Under the pieces are notes generated by a model. It saw nothing but the letters and a program-made list of their open reading frames with translations, searched no databases and was not told the DNA's origin. Source: Whitmania pigra (taxonomy: Eukaryota; Annelida; Clitellata; Hirudinida; Haemopidae). Taken from it: a stretch of 64,000 nt of DNA. The stretch spans positions 342,001 to 406,000 of the forward strand of contig JAJTWR010000326.1 of the NCBI GenBank assembly GCA_021613335.1, given 5' to 3'. Both the position numbers and the translations under genes were made by a program. Of this stretch, positions 41,476 to 54,883 are shown one piece after another. The number at the start of each line of letters is the position of its first letter. Position 1 is the first letter of the stretch.

Positions 41476-43257
41476 ATCTGCTGTTCAAGCATCCAAGTAA
41501 TAAGAAACTGGTACAAAACAAAATATAACTGCATTTTCAAAGAAAACGGCAAATCTAGCGCCGTAAAAAAAATAAACCACAAAAGAAAAGCTAAACAGAT
41601 AATTTAAAAATTAAAAGTGCAAAAAATATAGACATACTCCTAAACAATTAAGCCCGATTGTAAAACCAGTGGAACGTAAACAATAGTCGGATCTCATTAT
41701 ATAAATGAAATGTTAGCAATTTCTCAACTTTCAATTATTTTATTACAAAAATTAAAAAAGTGCCTAACTAACCTATGTAAATTTTTAAAAAATAATGTGT
41801 TTGAATACAAAATAATATTAGTCAAGCAGGCTAATGTCGGCTACACTGCGGTTCTTTGGCCTATAATCTCTACACACTTAAAATTCATGAAGCGCATGGA
41901 AGGGAGGAGCTATATTTTTGAAATACAAGTTTCAAAATACCTGACTGCCCGCGCAACGATATGTTTCCGTCCAAATAATCTTGTTATTCAACGGACGTTA
42001 ATATATCCACCTATCGATATGTCGCACCGTCAAGCTTTTGCAACTAATAAAAGAGTTTAATGTTACTTTTAATAAATGCAGTACAGAGAATCGGAAAAAC
42101 AGCTGAAGTTGCGTTATTAATATTCATGTTAAGTCAAAACAAAATAAGCTCCTCCCATTAAATTAATAACAGCAAATTTTCGATACAAAAAATAAAATGC
42201 CCAATAAGATTATGTGCTTCTTAACGGTCAAATTTATTTTTAAAATAACCATGTGTACTCAAAATAAGCTTCAACTCTTGGAACCGATTATAAATTGACT
42301 AAAAACTCTAAAAAGAGTCTGAAGTTCAGACGAGATAATACTCCCGGATGCATATTTACAAACCCGTGACTAGAACGACGCCGGGCTGATTCATATTCAT
42401 GTATTAGCTAATTGAGGCGCTATGATTGGACAGATTTTTTCAGAAAATCGGTCACATATGTCGTTTTAACTTCATCGAATATAAATTTGGTTAAAGTGAT
42501 CATTGATTTAATTAACTTTATTAAAAAATTTACATTAATTTTTGACCCACACTGTTTCCGAAAACTATATGTAACAATGTAGGCCAATGAGCCTCAAATC
42601 TGGTTTCCACATTCCAGGAAAGGGCAACTCTTTAATTTGAGTCATGGATTATTTCTGTGATTCATATTGAAAGTTAACACTGCGGGCAAAAGAGGATACT
42701 GTGTAAAAAAATTTAATTTTCAGCTTTCCTGAGCTATTTTGTCGCCGGGCTATATTGACGGGGCTATTTTGGCGCCGGACTGTTATGACGGGGTACCCTC
42801 CAGCCAACAATCTATCCCATTTATTTGTTTACATTTTATTACCCGGCTACCTAAACTTGCTTGTTGTTGTTTATATGCTTGTGACCCAGCGGACGATTTA
42901 CGACCGTAAAACGAGCTGGCTATCACGCTTAAATGCGGCATTCTCGATTGAGTTTAGCAAACCTTTAATCTAGTTTTAAATTTATCAAAACTACTAATTT
43001 CTAATCAGCAATTGTTCCTCTTTAAATCGTACCTCATGGAATTTTTAAATATCACTTTACACTCATCATATTACTGATTCAAATAAAAATTCAATATGAT
43101 GTACTGTGCCCTGGCAATTTTATTATTTCAGTAAGTCTTCATTTCATTTTTTAAGGTTTTTGAATTCTGTGCGTAGAAAGAAACTCTTGTCGCTTATCTA
43201 CAACGAATCATCTAAATCAACTTTTTCCACTAAACATCTTGCATTTTCTGGGGATGG
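41476..43257. other. Intergenic upstream of OSBPL9-like gene; one SINE/LINE tail
   Basis: No supported gene. Around 41970-42005 the sequence aataatcttgttattcaacg, continuing gacgttaatata, matches the shared SINE/LINE 3' end seen at 12165-12195 and 49020-49065, so a short retroposon fragment is likely. Near 42740-42800 short direct echoes of (g)ccgggctatattgacggg occur. The OSBPL9-like promoter should lie immediately above 41475. Confidence 0.5.
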
Positions 43258-43265
43258 CCCAATGG

Positions 43266-45493
43266 CAGAGGCGTAGCTAGGGGGGGGCAAGGGGGTACAT
43301 ATGTCCCCGGGCGCCAAGATACAGGGGCGCCAAAATGAGGGTTACCTAATTTTGGCGACATTGGTAAAACAGGTCACACTCACAAGCTAGCCAACAGCGG
43401 CGGCTGGAGCAGGGCAGATATGAGCCATCGTCTGATACGTCTGCCATCCAGACCTGGTTGATGCTGCTGCCAGCTCAGTGAACTCAGTGAGCCCACCACC
43501 ACTGCTGCCAGTCAGGATACGGATTCTGCATGCACTCTGCAGTGGCTACTACTGTAATACTAGAGTGTTGTTGACGAACTTATTGTGGTTTAAAACGGAT
43601 TACACTCTATTAAGGTATATTAAAACTTTTTATCAGAGACTGGTTGTGATTGTTCTAATATAGACAAAGATACATTCGTGAAAGCGTGAAAACGTCAAAA
43701 CAATTTCTGAAACTCCCATTGGTATCAGGCTAACGCAAAGTTGCACTGGAGCGAGCGCCCCCACCAGGCTTGGACTGGGCCGGTGGCCGCCAACTGCCAA
43801 AAGAAAGTTATTATATTTTTAGTTTTAACTGAAATTACCGTTGATTATATGATAGCTTCAAATAATAGTTTGTGTTAAAAATCAAAGAATCATTTTTAGG
43901 TTATATCGAGATATATTGAAAAGATGCTGCAAGCCTAGAGAAAGTCATCGTCGAGAGACTGAATTCTGATGAGATACCTCTAGCCGACTGTCGAGCTCAA
44001 TGTTATGACAATGCTTCGGTGATGACTGGGCATATATCTGGCCTTCAACAACGAATATGTGACAGAAATCCTAGAGCACTGTTCGTCAACTGTGACAGCC
44101 ACAGCTTAAATTTAGCAGGTGTGTATTCAGCTAAGCAAGATCCTGTTGTCGTAACTTTTTTTGGAACACTTGAAAGCATATATTCGTTTTTCTCTCATTC
44201 AACAATTCGTTGGGAAGAATTAAAAAGAGCTCTTCCCATAACAGTAAAAGAGAGTCTGAAACACGCTGGAGTGCACGATCTGAAGCTTTTAAAGCTATCC
44301 ATGAAGGACTGGATGAACTAGTTGGATTGCTAGAGAAATTATCGGAAGACTCCACTATGACACCTGAAACTAGAAGTGGTGCACAGCAGTTACTGGACTG
44401 TATATTGAATTTTAATTTCTTAGTTTTATTACACTTCTGGAATGTCATTCTTGGAAAAATTGATCGTGCACAGAAGCGCCTACAAGATCCTACCATAAAT
44501 TTCAGGGAAGCTGCGACTGATATTGAATCTTGGGAGCAAGAATTTATCAAGCTTCATGATGATTTGAGCCTGGCTGCGGTCGAAAACGCCAGAACAAAAT
44601 GCACAGCATGGGATATTCCGGTAGAAAGAAGAATTAGGCGACGTAGGAGAATGCCTGGAGAACTGGCAAGAGATGCAGGACTCTCATCAGAAGAGGAAGT
44701 AATGCGTGTTATGAAGAATGTGTTCGATCGTCTTCAACAGGAGATGTCAACACGTTTTTTACGACTCAAAGACCTGAACACAAAATTTGGATTTCTGCTG
44801 GACGTTAAGACTCTTCTGACATCTGACACAGATGAAGATGAAATTCGTCGAAGTTGTGCAGATTTTGCAACTTTCTACGACATGGACATTAATGGCTACG
44901 AACTCTTCACCGAAATTGGGGACTGCAGAATGCTGCTGAGAAAGCGAACTGAAACTCTACCAGAAACTCCTTTGGATCTCCTTGGTTTTATTGTGCTTTA
45001 TGGAAGCGACGTATTTCCGAATTTTCGAATTTCACTACAAATTTTGTTAGCAATAGCGGTTTCAATTGCAAGCTGTGAACGATCATTCAGCAAATTGAAA
45101 CTTATTTTGTCGTATCTGCGTGCATCAATGGGTTAGGATCGTCGCAGTGATCTTGCTCTTCTTAGTATAGAAAGAGAAACGCTTGAGAAAACAGACTTTG
45201 ATGACGTTATTGATCAGTTTGCAACTGTTAAATCAAGAAAAATAAATCTATTTTAAACACTATTAGACTACTATCCATGTAAATCATCTTAGACTGACTG
45301 ATTGGGTGACTGATGCGCTACTATTTGTAGAATGGTTTTTCACTTTTAAATGGATGCCTTGTGCCATTAAAATTTGATTTTTATTACAATTTCAAATTTA
45401 GTGTAATACAGTAAGATTAAATATATAGACATGGAAAAGGGCGCCAATTCTATAGTTTGTCCCCGGGCGCAAAATACCCAGGCTACGCCTCTG
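43266..45493 (+). mobile_element. hAT transposon B, near full-length but defective
   Basis: Termini cagaggcgtagctagg (43266) and ggctacgcctctg (to 45493) are inverted. The subterminal blocks gtccccgggcgcca (left) and gtccccgggcgcaaa (right, direct orientation) also recur. The flanks cccaatgg (43258-43265) and cccaatgg (45494-45501) are a perfect 8-bp target duplication. The element carries a transposase of the zinc-finger MYM/TTF-type group, broken by a frame change and a stop. The perfect duplication argues for a more recent insertion than element A. Confidence 0.94.
43940..45256 (+). pseudogene. hAT transposase of element B, frameshifted with a premature stop
   Basis: The first frame (about 43940-44321) carries CRAQCYDNASVMTGHISGLQ (catalytic Asp) and LFVNCDSHSLNLAG (C-x2-H block). 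The protein then continues in another frame from about 44210 to 45136 (KRESETRWSARSEAFKAIHE to LLAIAVSIASCERSFSKLK, the hAT C-terminal dimerisation region with the catalytic Glu). A TAG at about 45134 interrupts YLRASMG*DRRSDLALLSIE, after which the frame runs on to about 45256. The N-terminal zinc finger is missing or too decayed to see. Confidence 0.88.
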
Positions 45494-45501
45494 CCCAATG
45501 G

Positions 45502-46976
45502 TCAGGTAGATGTTTCTGCCCACTAAATCCTGACTGTAAGCAATCTTACTTCAACCACTATTACGGTTCATCGATTAAAGATAGCTTTTGAATTTCTTAA
45601 CCCCACCATGCAAACTGAGAATTATTTTCTTTGTAGCTACATATTATACTTTGACAATTACATCCCGCGAATATAAATCGCAATAAAAGTGTTAAATAAA
45701 GTTAGATCACTGTTCAAATTTAATACAGCTGTGGGTTGGCACAACTGAAGCTTAAAGCTTTCTCCGACATTACCGGTAAATTTAACTAATGTTAGAGAGA
45801 CAAGTGTTTGGAGAAGATTTTAAGGAATAATCGTCAATCTGGCTTGGCCACAAGCAGGTGCGGATCTAGAACACTTTGGCGGGGTCCACACTCTTGAACG
45901 AGATGGTGGATTTAGGGGGGAGGGGGACAACTACAAACAAATCTTCGTCAAAAGTGGTAATTTATTGGATTAAATTAAAGAAATTTTTATTATAAAATAA
46001 ATTATATTATTAATTTTTATTCTACAATAGATTTACTTTTTTCCACATATTTTCTAAATGACAGGGAGGGCCATGAGAGTCCGCTGAGAGATAAAAAAAA
46101 AAGAAAAAAAGAAAATTTTCAAATTCAAATTTTACGTTTGCGCGCCAATAGAAGTGTGCTGTCATTATGCATAAAGGGTCATCCATAAAAGACGTCCGCA
46201 AGTGGGGGTCTTTCCAAAGCAAACATTTTTGTCACAGTGTATGGTGAATACAACTAAATCGATCACCAACAATCAAAAAAATTTATTATTGGTTTACAAA
46301 TCTCATCGTAGTTAAGGCATTAAGAAATTGTGAATGAGGATGCACCTTGGTCATGCAAAGATTTATATTTATTTAATTGAAAATATGATGATGGTGAAAA
46401 AAAACGTCATTGTAATAAAGATCAAAATCATACAAAACACAATGATTTTACATTTTTTCGTAATTTTCAATCATTTGATTTGAAATACTACCCATCACTG
46501 AATTGTTACAAATGACATTTGTACATCTAAAAATCTAAGGATAAAAAATACTATAAAGGAGGTAGAATTTCAAACCTGACATTCTTACCTTCTTCAGAGT
46601 GCTCAAATGATGCTGTCTTATAAAAAACGTTAAATTGACGTTTTTATTGCCATCAGCAACTTCTTCATATAAACTTAAAACCGACAAAGCTTTTTGAAGC
46701 TACCTAATTTCTGTTATTCTAGTTTTCATCTATACATTCATCATGTATTTTATTATGCTAGAAAATATATTCACGGCAACATTTTAAAATTATTTTTAAT
46801 GATTTACATTAATTACTTTATAGAAATTAAAAATATTAATTTTTTCGTATTTTTAATTAGTTTATTACAATATTTGGTGTCATTTTTTGTCGTTGATATG
46901 CTTGACTAATTTATTTATTTCTTAATTAACCTGGATAGTTACTGTCTAGTAGCACTGTAAACAAGCTAATTTATAA
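45502..46976. other. Intergenic with a DNA-transposon terminus near 46160
   Basis: The flank of element B (gatggcc|caatggtcaggtag) looks like a tRNA A-box region. At 46164-46200 agggtcatccataaaagacg, then tccgcaagtgggggtc, matches the start of the element at 55184 (agggccatccataaatgatg), so it is one terminus of a DNA transposon family. Elsewhere it is AT-rich without genes. Confidence 0.5.
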
Positions 46977-46992
46977 CCCCACACAGTCAAAG

Positions 46993-48916
46993 ATGCCCTC
47001 AAAACTAAAGCCACATTTGAATATTTTGACGCTAAGGTTTCTGGAGAAATTGAATACTTATCATGGGGTCTCTATTTTGGAATGTCTTGTAGATTCGGTA
47101 GAGGAGAAATTGTTGGTGGCTGTGCTAGAATCTGTCAAATCACAAGGGAAAGCTGAGCGTTAGTTCAGAAGGGATTAAAAAGTTCAGGGCTTTAGTTACT
47201 TTTGTCGTAAGCATTGTAGATGCTATCCTCGTCAATAATGACTTCATCACTATTCATCCAGATCTTCCTAATTTGGATGAATATCTACACGTCCCAAAAA
47301 ACCCCATGGACATTAGGCTGGGTCTGAACAAGTCTTCATCGTTCGACAGAGTACTTGGGCCGTCAGAGTCGAAAGAGGAGCTCTCTTCTAATCCACTGCT
47401 CCAAGCTCTGAGACTGCTGTCAATCTTGTACGAGGTTAATGAAAATTGGGCAACCTTGTTTGTCTATCTATCTACAGATAGACTTATCGATAGGAGTTGT
47501 TATATAAGCAATGTTTTAGGAGAGGTCATGAATAACATAAGAAAAAAAACATTTTGCAGACAGTACATGGTTCCTGATTCTATTTTCAATCTTGCTAAAT
47601 CTTATCCTTTCCTGTTTTCGGTAGAAAGTCGAGCGTTTTTATGTTTTTATGTCAAGGACTTTATGAAGACTTGGGCAACTTTTGGGGAAGAATATAATCA
47701 TCACAAAATTAAAACCATCACTGCGGTGAGACAACGAACTCTCAACTGGGTCGCTAACGAATTAGACCCTAATAAAATGGAATTCTTTATGACCTGGACA
47801 TTTAGGTTTTCTGACGAGATTAGCTCCGGAATCGGGCCTACTAAAGAGTTCTATTCTGTATTCTCAAAAGATTGCAAGAGCGATGAATGCGATCTGTGGT
47901 GTGGAGAGTCGAGTAAATGTCGCGAAGGTGACGGTGTTTTATACGTTAATTCACCTCTTGGATTGTTCCCATCACCGAAGCCATCGCGTAACCCGAGGGC
48001 AAAGGACTTCTTAAAGGCCATAGGATTGATAATGGCAAAATCAATTATAGACGACCATAGGATGGATATCAATTTTAGTAATGCATTCTACAAATGTTTT
48101 GGGGGTAATCTTAATGCTCAGCAACTCTCGCTTGTCGATTTCAAGTACGTGATGCCGTCCATTTATAATTTTCTCGAAAGTCTCGTGGATGCGTTGAGAG
48201 AAAAATGGAGCATCGAGAGCAACGAAACACTTTCGGTTGAAGGGAAAGCGCAGGCCATTTCCAAAATAGAGTGCGATGGTTGTTCTTTTGAAGATCTCTG
48301 CGTGAATTTCACCCTTCCAGGTTATCCAGACATCGAGATGGAGAAAGGTGGAAGCGAAATATTATTAAGCATTGATAACCTGGAAAAATACCTGAAGTTG
48401 CTCACTTGGTGGGTGTTGTACAAGAACCCCCAGAACAGCATAAAGAAAGTTAGGGATGGATTTGATCGTTTTACTATCAATCCTGACAGTAACCTCCCTC
48501 GTTTCATGGAACTTTTCTATCCTCACGAATTCGATCAAATATTTTGCGGTCTGATTAAAGAACAATGGACTGTGGAATATCTGAAAAATAACTCCGTGCT
48601 TTATGAATTCGACCCAGAGGCACCTGTAATTCAGCATTTATTCGAAGTTCTTTCAACACTTTCTGAGATCGACCAAAGAGGCTTTCTACAATTCGCCACA
48701 AGCACACCAAGATTGCCAGTTGGGGGTTTGGCTGCTCTGGAACCAAAACTCACCGTAAGACGTAAATCGTTTGATGGAAATCCTGACGATTATCTGCCTT
48801 CAGCTATGACTTGCTACAACACTTTATTCATTACGGAGTATAGCACTAAAAAAGCTCTTGAAGAAAAATTTCTTTTTGCGATTAGAGAGGGTACAAACTC
48901 ATTCCAGTTTCAGTAA
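46993..48916 (+). CDS. Short TRIP12-like HECT-type E3 ubiquitin ligase
   Basis: A single exon (47164-48916) encodes the TRIP12-class HECT region. Recognisable blocks are FNLAKSYPFLFSVESRAF, SGIGPTKEFYSVFSKD, LGLFPSPKPSRN, AIGLIMAKSIIDD, DLCVNFTLPGYPDIEM, FMELFYPHEFDQIFCG, FLQFATST-PRLPVGG and PDDYLPSAMTCYNTL. The catalytic Cys codon is at 48812-48814, and the protein ends F-Q-F-Q. HECT enzymes accept ubiquitin on this Cys before passing it to substrate. Upstream, an ORF from ATG 46993 can be joined through a 52-nt GT-AG intron (47112-47163), giving 623 residues; alternatively the start is the in-frame ATG at 47306. The ARM and WWE regions of full-length TRIP12 (about 2000 residues) are absent. 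The near lack of introns contrasts with every neighbour and suggests a retrocopy or a rapidly evolving paralogue; the long intact frame suggests it is still functional. Confidence 0.88.
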
Positions 48917-49000
48917 GAAGCATGGTCTTTTTAATGTTAAGGTTTTAATATGACGTTCGATGACCATTATTTTATCACCGTATTTTCACTCATATGACAT

Positions 49001-51858
<2,858 letters not shown>

Positions 51859-51869
51859 ATAAATTATGG

Positions 51870-52935
51870 TTGAAGAATAAAGAGATGTCTCCCGAAAAGA
51901 ACAGCTAAGTTTCGTCATCCGATCTCCGTCACCAGATGGCTATGTCTGGGAAAAGCTTCTCTGATCTTGTCATTCGAAAAGGGTAGACGCTAGCGAATTC
52001 CATCAACTATGCTGACAGGATAAACAATCTCTCGTGGGAAAAATGTGTTGCACAGTGCTATGATGGTGCTTCAGTAATAAGTGGCAGGTTTCGAGGTGTT
52101 CAGGCACGCATGAAAGAAATTGCACCGCATGTCATCTACATTCATTGCCATTCCCATCGTCTCAATCTCGTTTTGATATATGCGATTAAAATATGCCCGA
52201 GATTGTTGACATGTTTTCAATCTTGCAATCGTTCTACGTATTCTTGTCAGTTAGTCCAAGAGATGAACTTTTTCTTTAAGCACAAGTCGAAGCTAACTTA
52301 AAAGTTTTGGAACTTGAAAGATTGGCTGAAACCCTATGGAGTTATTGGTAACGATCCGTATGCAAAATAAAACTTACAATTGAAATTATTGTTAATGTCC
52401 TAGAAGCTTTAAAATTACAGAAAATTGTTAGGTTAGCGATAGCAGAAGCTCAGGAATTGTTGACAACATTTCTTCACTGTTTGCTTTGTGGCTGAAAAGT
52501 TGCTTGGAACAATCAATTCGCTATCTGAAGAGTTGCAGAACAACCGATTTGTTGTTAATATATTCAGCCCAAAGAGATCTGCAATCGTATCGCAATATGG
52601 AAACTTGGGCCAGCATGGTGAAAGAGGCTGATGCAATAGGAGTTCAAAATGGAGTCCCACCGAATGACCATAACCGCAACAGACCCAAGAGAGCGCAAGC
52701 AATATCCAGGAAGTTATCCGACTATTTCGTGCTTTCAACGACTGGCAAAAAGATGATTGAAACTGCTCAGGATGAATGTGATTCAATGCGTACCGGCATC
52801 CTCTTTGCATGCATAGACAATTTTGTTTCTGAATTGGATGCCAGGTTCACAATTGCGTGCAATGTTCTAAAGTGTGTGCCACCATTGAATTCAATTTCTA
52901 AACACTTTTTATGCTCAGATCATATTAAATATTGA
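51870..52935 (+). pseudogene. hAT transposase relic (ZMYM/TTF-like)
   Basis: Fragments in several plus frames. The best is near 52055-52210: CYDGASVISGRFRGVQARM and YIHCHSHRLNLVLIYAI. These are the catalytic-Asp and C-x2-H blocks also present in element B, with clear sequence similarity to it. A further part (52486-52935) includes SYRNMETWASMVKEADAIG and a long helical tail. Stops and frame changes break it, and no termini were found. Confidence 0.75.
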
Positions 52936-53164
52936 ATATTGAATAAGTTATAAATGACTTTGGTCGTTTAAAACAAAGACGTTATCCTTTATTTTAACAA
53001 CAAAATATACATGTTTGGATATTAATAAAACTATTAAAATTCTTGTTTAAAAGCTTTTAAATGATTTAAAGTGACTAGGTAAGGGTAATGGGTAATCTTA
53101 TCGGTAAGGGTTGAGAGAGGGTCTTCCCCCCTGGAAAAAGCTGAAATTACGTCCCTGAATAGTT

Positions 53165-53330
53165 TATGAAAGTGTCAATAGTATAGTGAGTGATCAAGCT
53201 GAAGAACAACTTGCATATTCGGAGGAATTTTTGAACAATTTGACTCCAACTGGAGTGCCACCTCATAAACTCAGATTGAAGAAAATTCGCTCTGTTACCA
53301 TGCTAGTCAGAAACTTATTATCCTCTAGAG
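53165..53330 (+). pseudogene. Helitron/PIF1-like helicase fragment, interrupted by hAT element C
   Basis: The plus frame reads YESVNSIVSDQAEEQLAYSE, EFLNNLTPTGVPPHKLRLKK and SVTMLVRNLLSSR. This is the block that precedes the 2B-like region of PIF1-type helicases in Helitrons (recognition from memory: EFLN-LTPSG-PPH-L-LK--MLLRNL). The frame is broken by the hAT insertion at 53331 and can be followed briefly after 54239 before decaying. Confidence 0.65.
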
Positions 53331-54230
53331 CAGGGGTGCACAACCTTTTTCAGCCTGAGGGCCAAAATTACTTAGTGCCTGGGCGCCAGGGGCCGCATCA
53401 GCGTGCACATAGATCACACAATAAAACAACTCAAAGAATGCAAATTTTTAATGAATGTCATAAAAAAAATAATGTCATAAAAAAAATAACGTTATTTAAA
53501 CATGTATGAATAACTAAATGTAAAAAAAACTCAAAGAATGCAAGTTTTTAATAAATGCCATAACAAAAAAAAATAACGTTATTTAAAAATGTATGAATAA
53601 CTAAATGTTAGTATTTTAATGAGAAGGTTGAGCCTGAATGGTTGCAACAACATTGTCAATATTGGGTTCGAGTTCTGTTGTTGCAAGCCTCAAAATCGAA
53701 CAAAGATTATCATCAGTCAAAGATAATCTCAGTTTATTTTTATTTGTGTTCATGACTGAAAACGTTTGTTCACACACGTATGTGCTGCCAAATTCAGACA
53801 AGATTCGGCAAGCCAAATCTTTGACCGCTCCATATTTAACTGAACTTAGACTTCCATAAAAAGTTAAAATGGAGTTATGCTGAAACGCAGACTTTAATTC
53901 TGGTGAACATTGAAGATCAATGACTTCTAACTGACATTGCTCAGGTACGGATTCTACAGCACAAGAGAAAGGGTCACAGATGAAGTTGAATAAATCCTTA
54001 TGCTCCCTGAATGCATCAAAACGTTCATTAAATTCCTTTAGTAACGCTTCACAACTGTCGTGGTATTTATTGAAGTCACACTGGTATTCCTTCTGAAAAG
54101 CTGAACAAATAGGATGTGCGAACAGTACTATTAAAAAGAGATGGGCGGGTGCATCGATTTAAAATTCTGTTAGGGCCGCAAATAGCCAAAATGGACTAGT
54201 TGTCTGGGGGCCGCGGGTTGTGCACCTCTG
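53331..54230 (-). mobile_element. hAT element C, 900 bp, internally deleted
   Basis: Ends caggggtgcacaacc (53331) and ggttgtgcacctctg (to 54230) are inverted repeats. They are flanked by ctctagag (53323-53330) and ctctagag (54231-54238), a perfect 8-bp duplication. It retains the C-terminal part of a transposase on the minus strand (53816-53616): FGSTYVCEQTFSVMNTNKNK and LTDDNLCSILRLATTELEP, the hAT dimerisation block with the catalytic Glu. An internal tandem duplication of about 95 bp lies at 53428-53610 (aataacgttatttaaa...atgtatgaataactaaatg twice). Confidence 0.93.
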
Positions 54231-54309
54231 CTCTAGAGTCTCTGCAATGTCTAGTCTAATGTCAGGGAAGGCTGTTGCCCTCCCCCCACAAATTACGTCC
54301 CTGTTTTCC

Positions 54310-54540
54310 CATTTTAAAACGTTTCAGCCATTTGAATCTCCTCAGTTTTCAGGGGCGGGCCGCATTCGGTGATCAGCAATATGCGGACTTTCTTTGGCCT
54401 TTTTATGTCGATCCCAGTTGCCTGCAGCGGTCAAGAAAGCTCTCATTGGCTTCTTGAATGTCTCGCCTCCATGAATTTGACATCTCTTTTTGCAGAGGTG
54501 TGCGAGGCCTTCGCGCAAGAAATAAATCTTTCGCTGCTTT
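54310..54540 (-). mobile_element. 3' fragment of the same non-LTR family as 9583-10555
   Basis: On the minus strand the sequence aagaagccaatgagagcttt, then cttgaccgctgcaggcaact, parallels gaagccactgagagctttca and tgaccgctgtaggcaaactg at 10065-10110. Further matches are gatcgacataa(t/a)aaggccaaag and gatcac(c/a)g(a/g)atgcggcc. It is a second, diverged 3' UTR copy. The endonuclease coding part is absent here. Confidence 0.65.
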
Positions 54541-54883
54541 GCTATTATACACCAGATAAATTAATGTCGATCTATATAAGAATTAATGGCGTCTAACGAT
54601 GGATTTCAAAAATTACTTGCAGTCAAATTCATTGCAGTTGTTCAGTAACAAGTTACTCATTTAATTCATGTTTTATGACGTCTTCCAATGATATACGAAT
54701 CTTGTAGAATTCGTATGAACTTTGATTTGCATAAGACTTATCCATTTGTTTTCAAGAATAATCAGTTTAACACGAAACAATTATCAATGTGAATGAACTT
54801 TTAAAATAGTCGCACCAGCACTAAAAAAATAACATCACGCCGGTCTCTTAGTGAGCATTTTGACCTTACAATTACCTCTGACG
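54541..54883. promoter_or_regulatory. Upstream region of the ABCD3-like gene
   Basis: AT-rich interval of about 340 bp between mobile DNA and the ABCD3-like start codon. It must hold the core promoter and 5' UTR unless an upstream exon lies further left. No individual element can be named. Confidence 0.35.

Noticed and set aside
47851..48746. Minus-strand frames across the TRIP12-like gene
   Set aside because: Shadows of the plus-strand HECT coding sequence.
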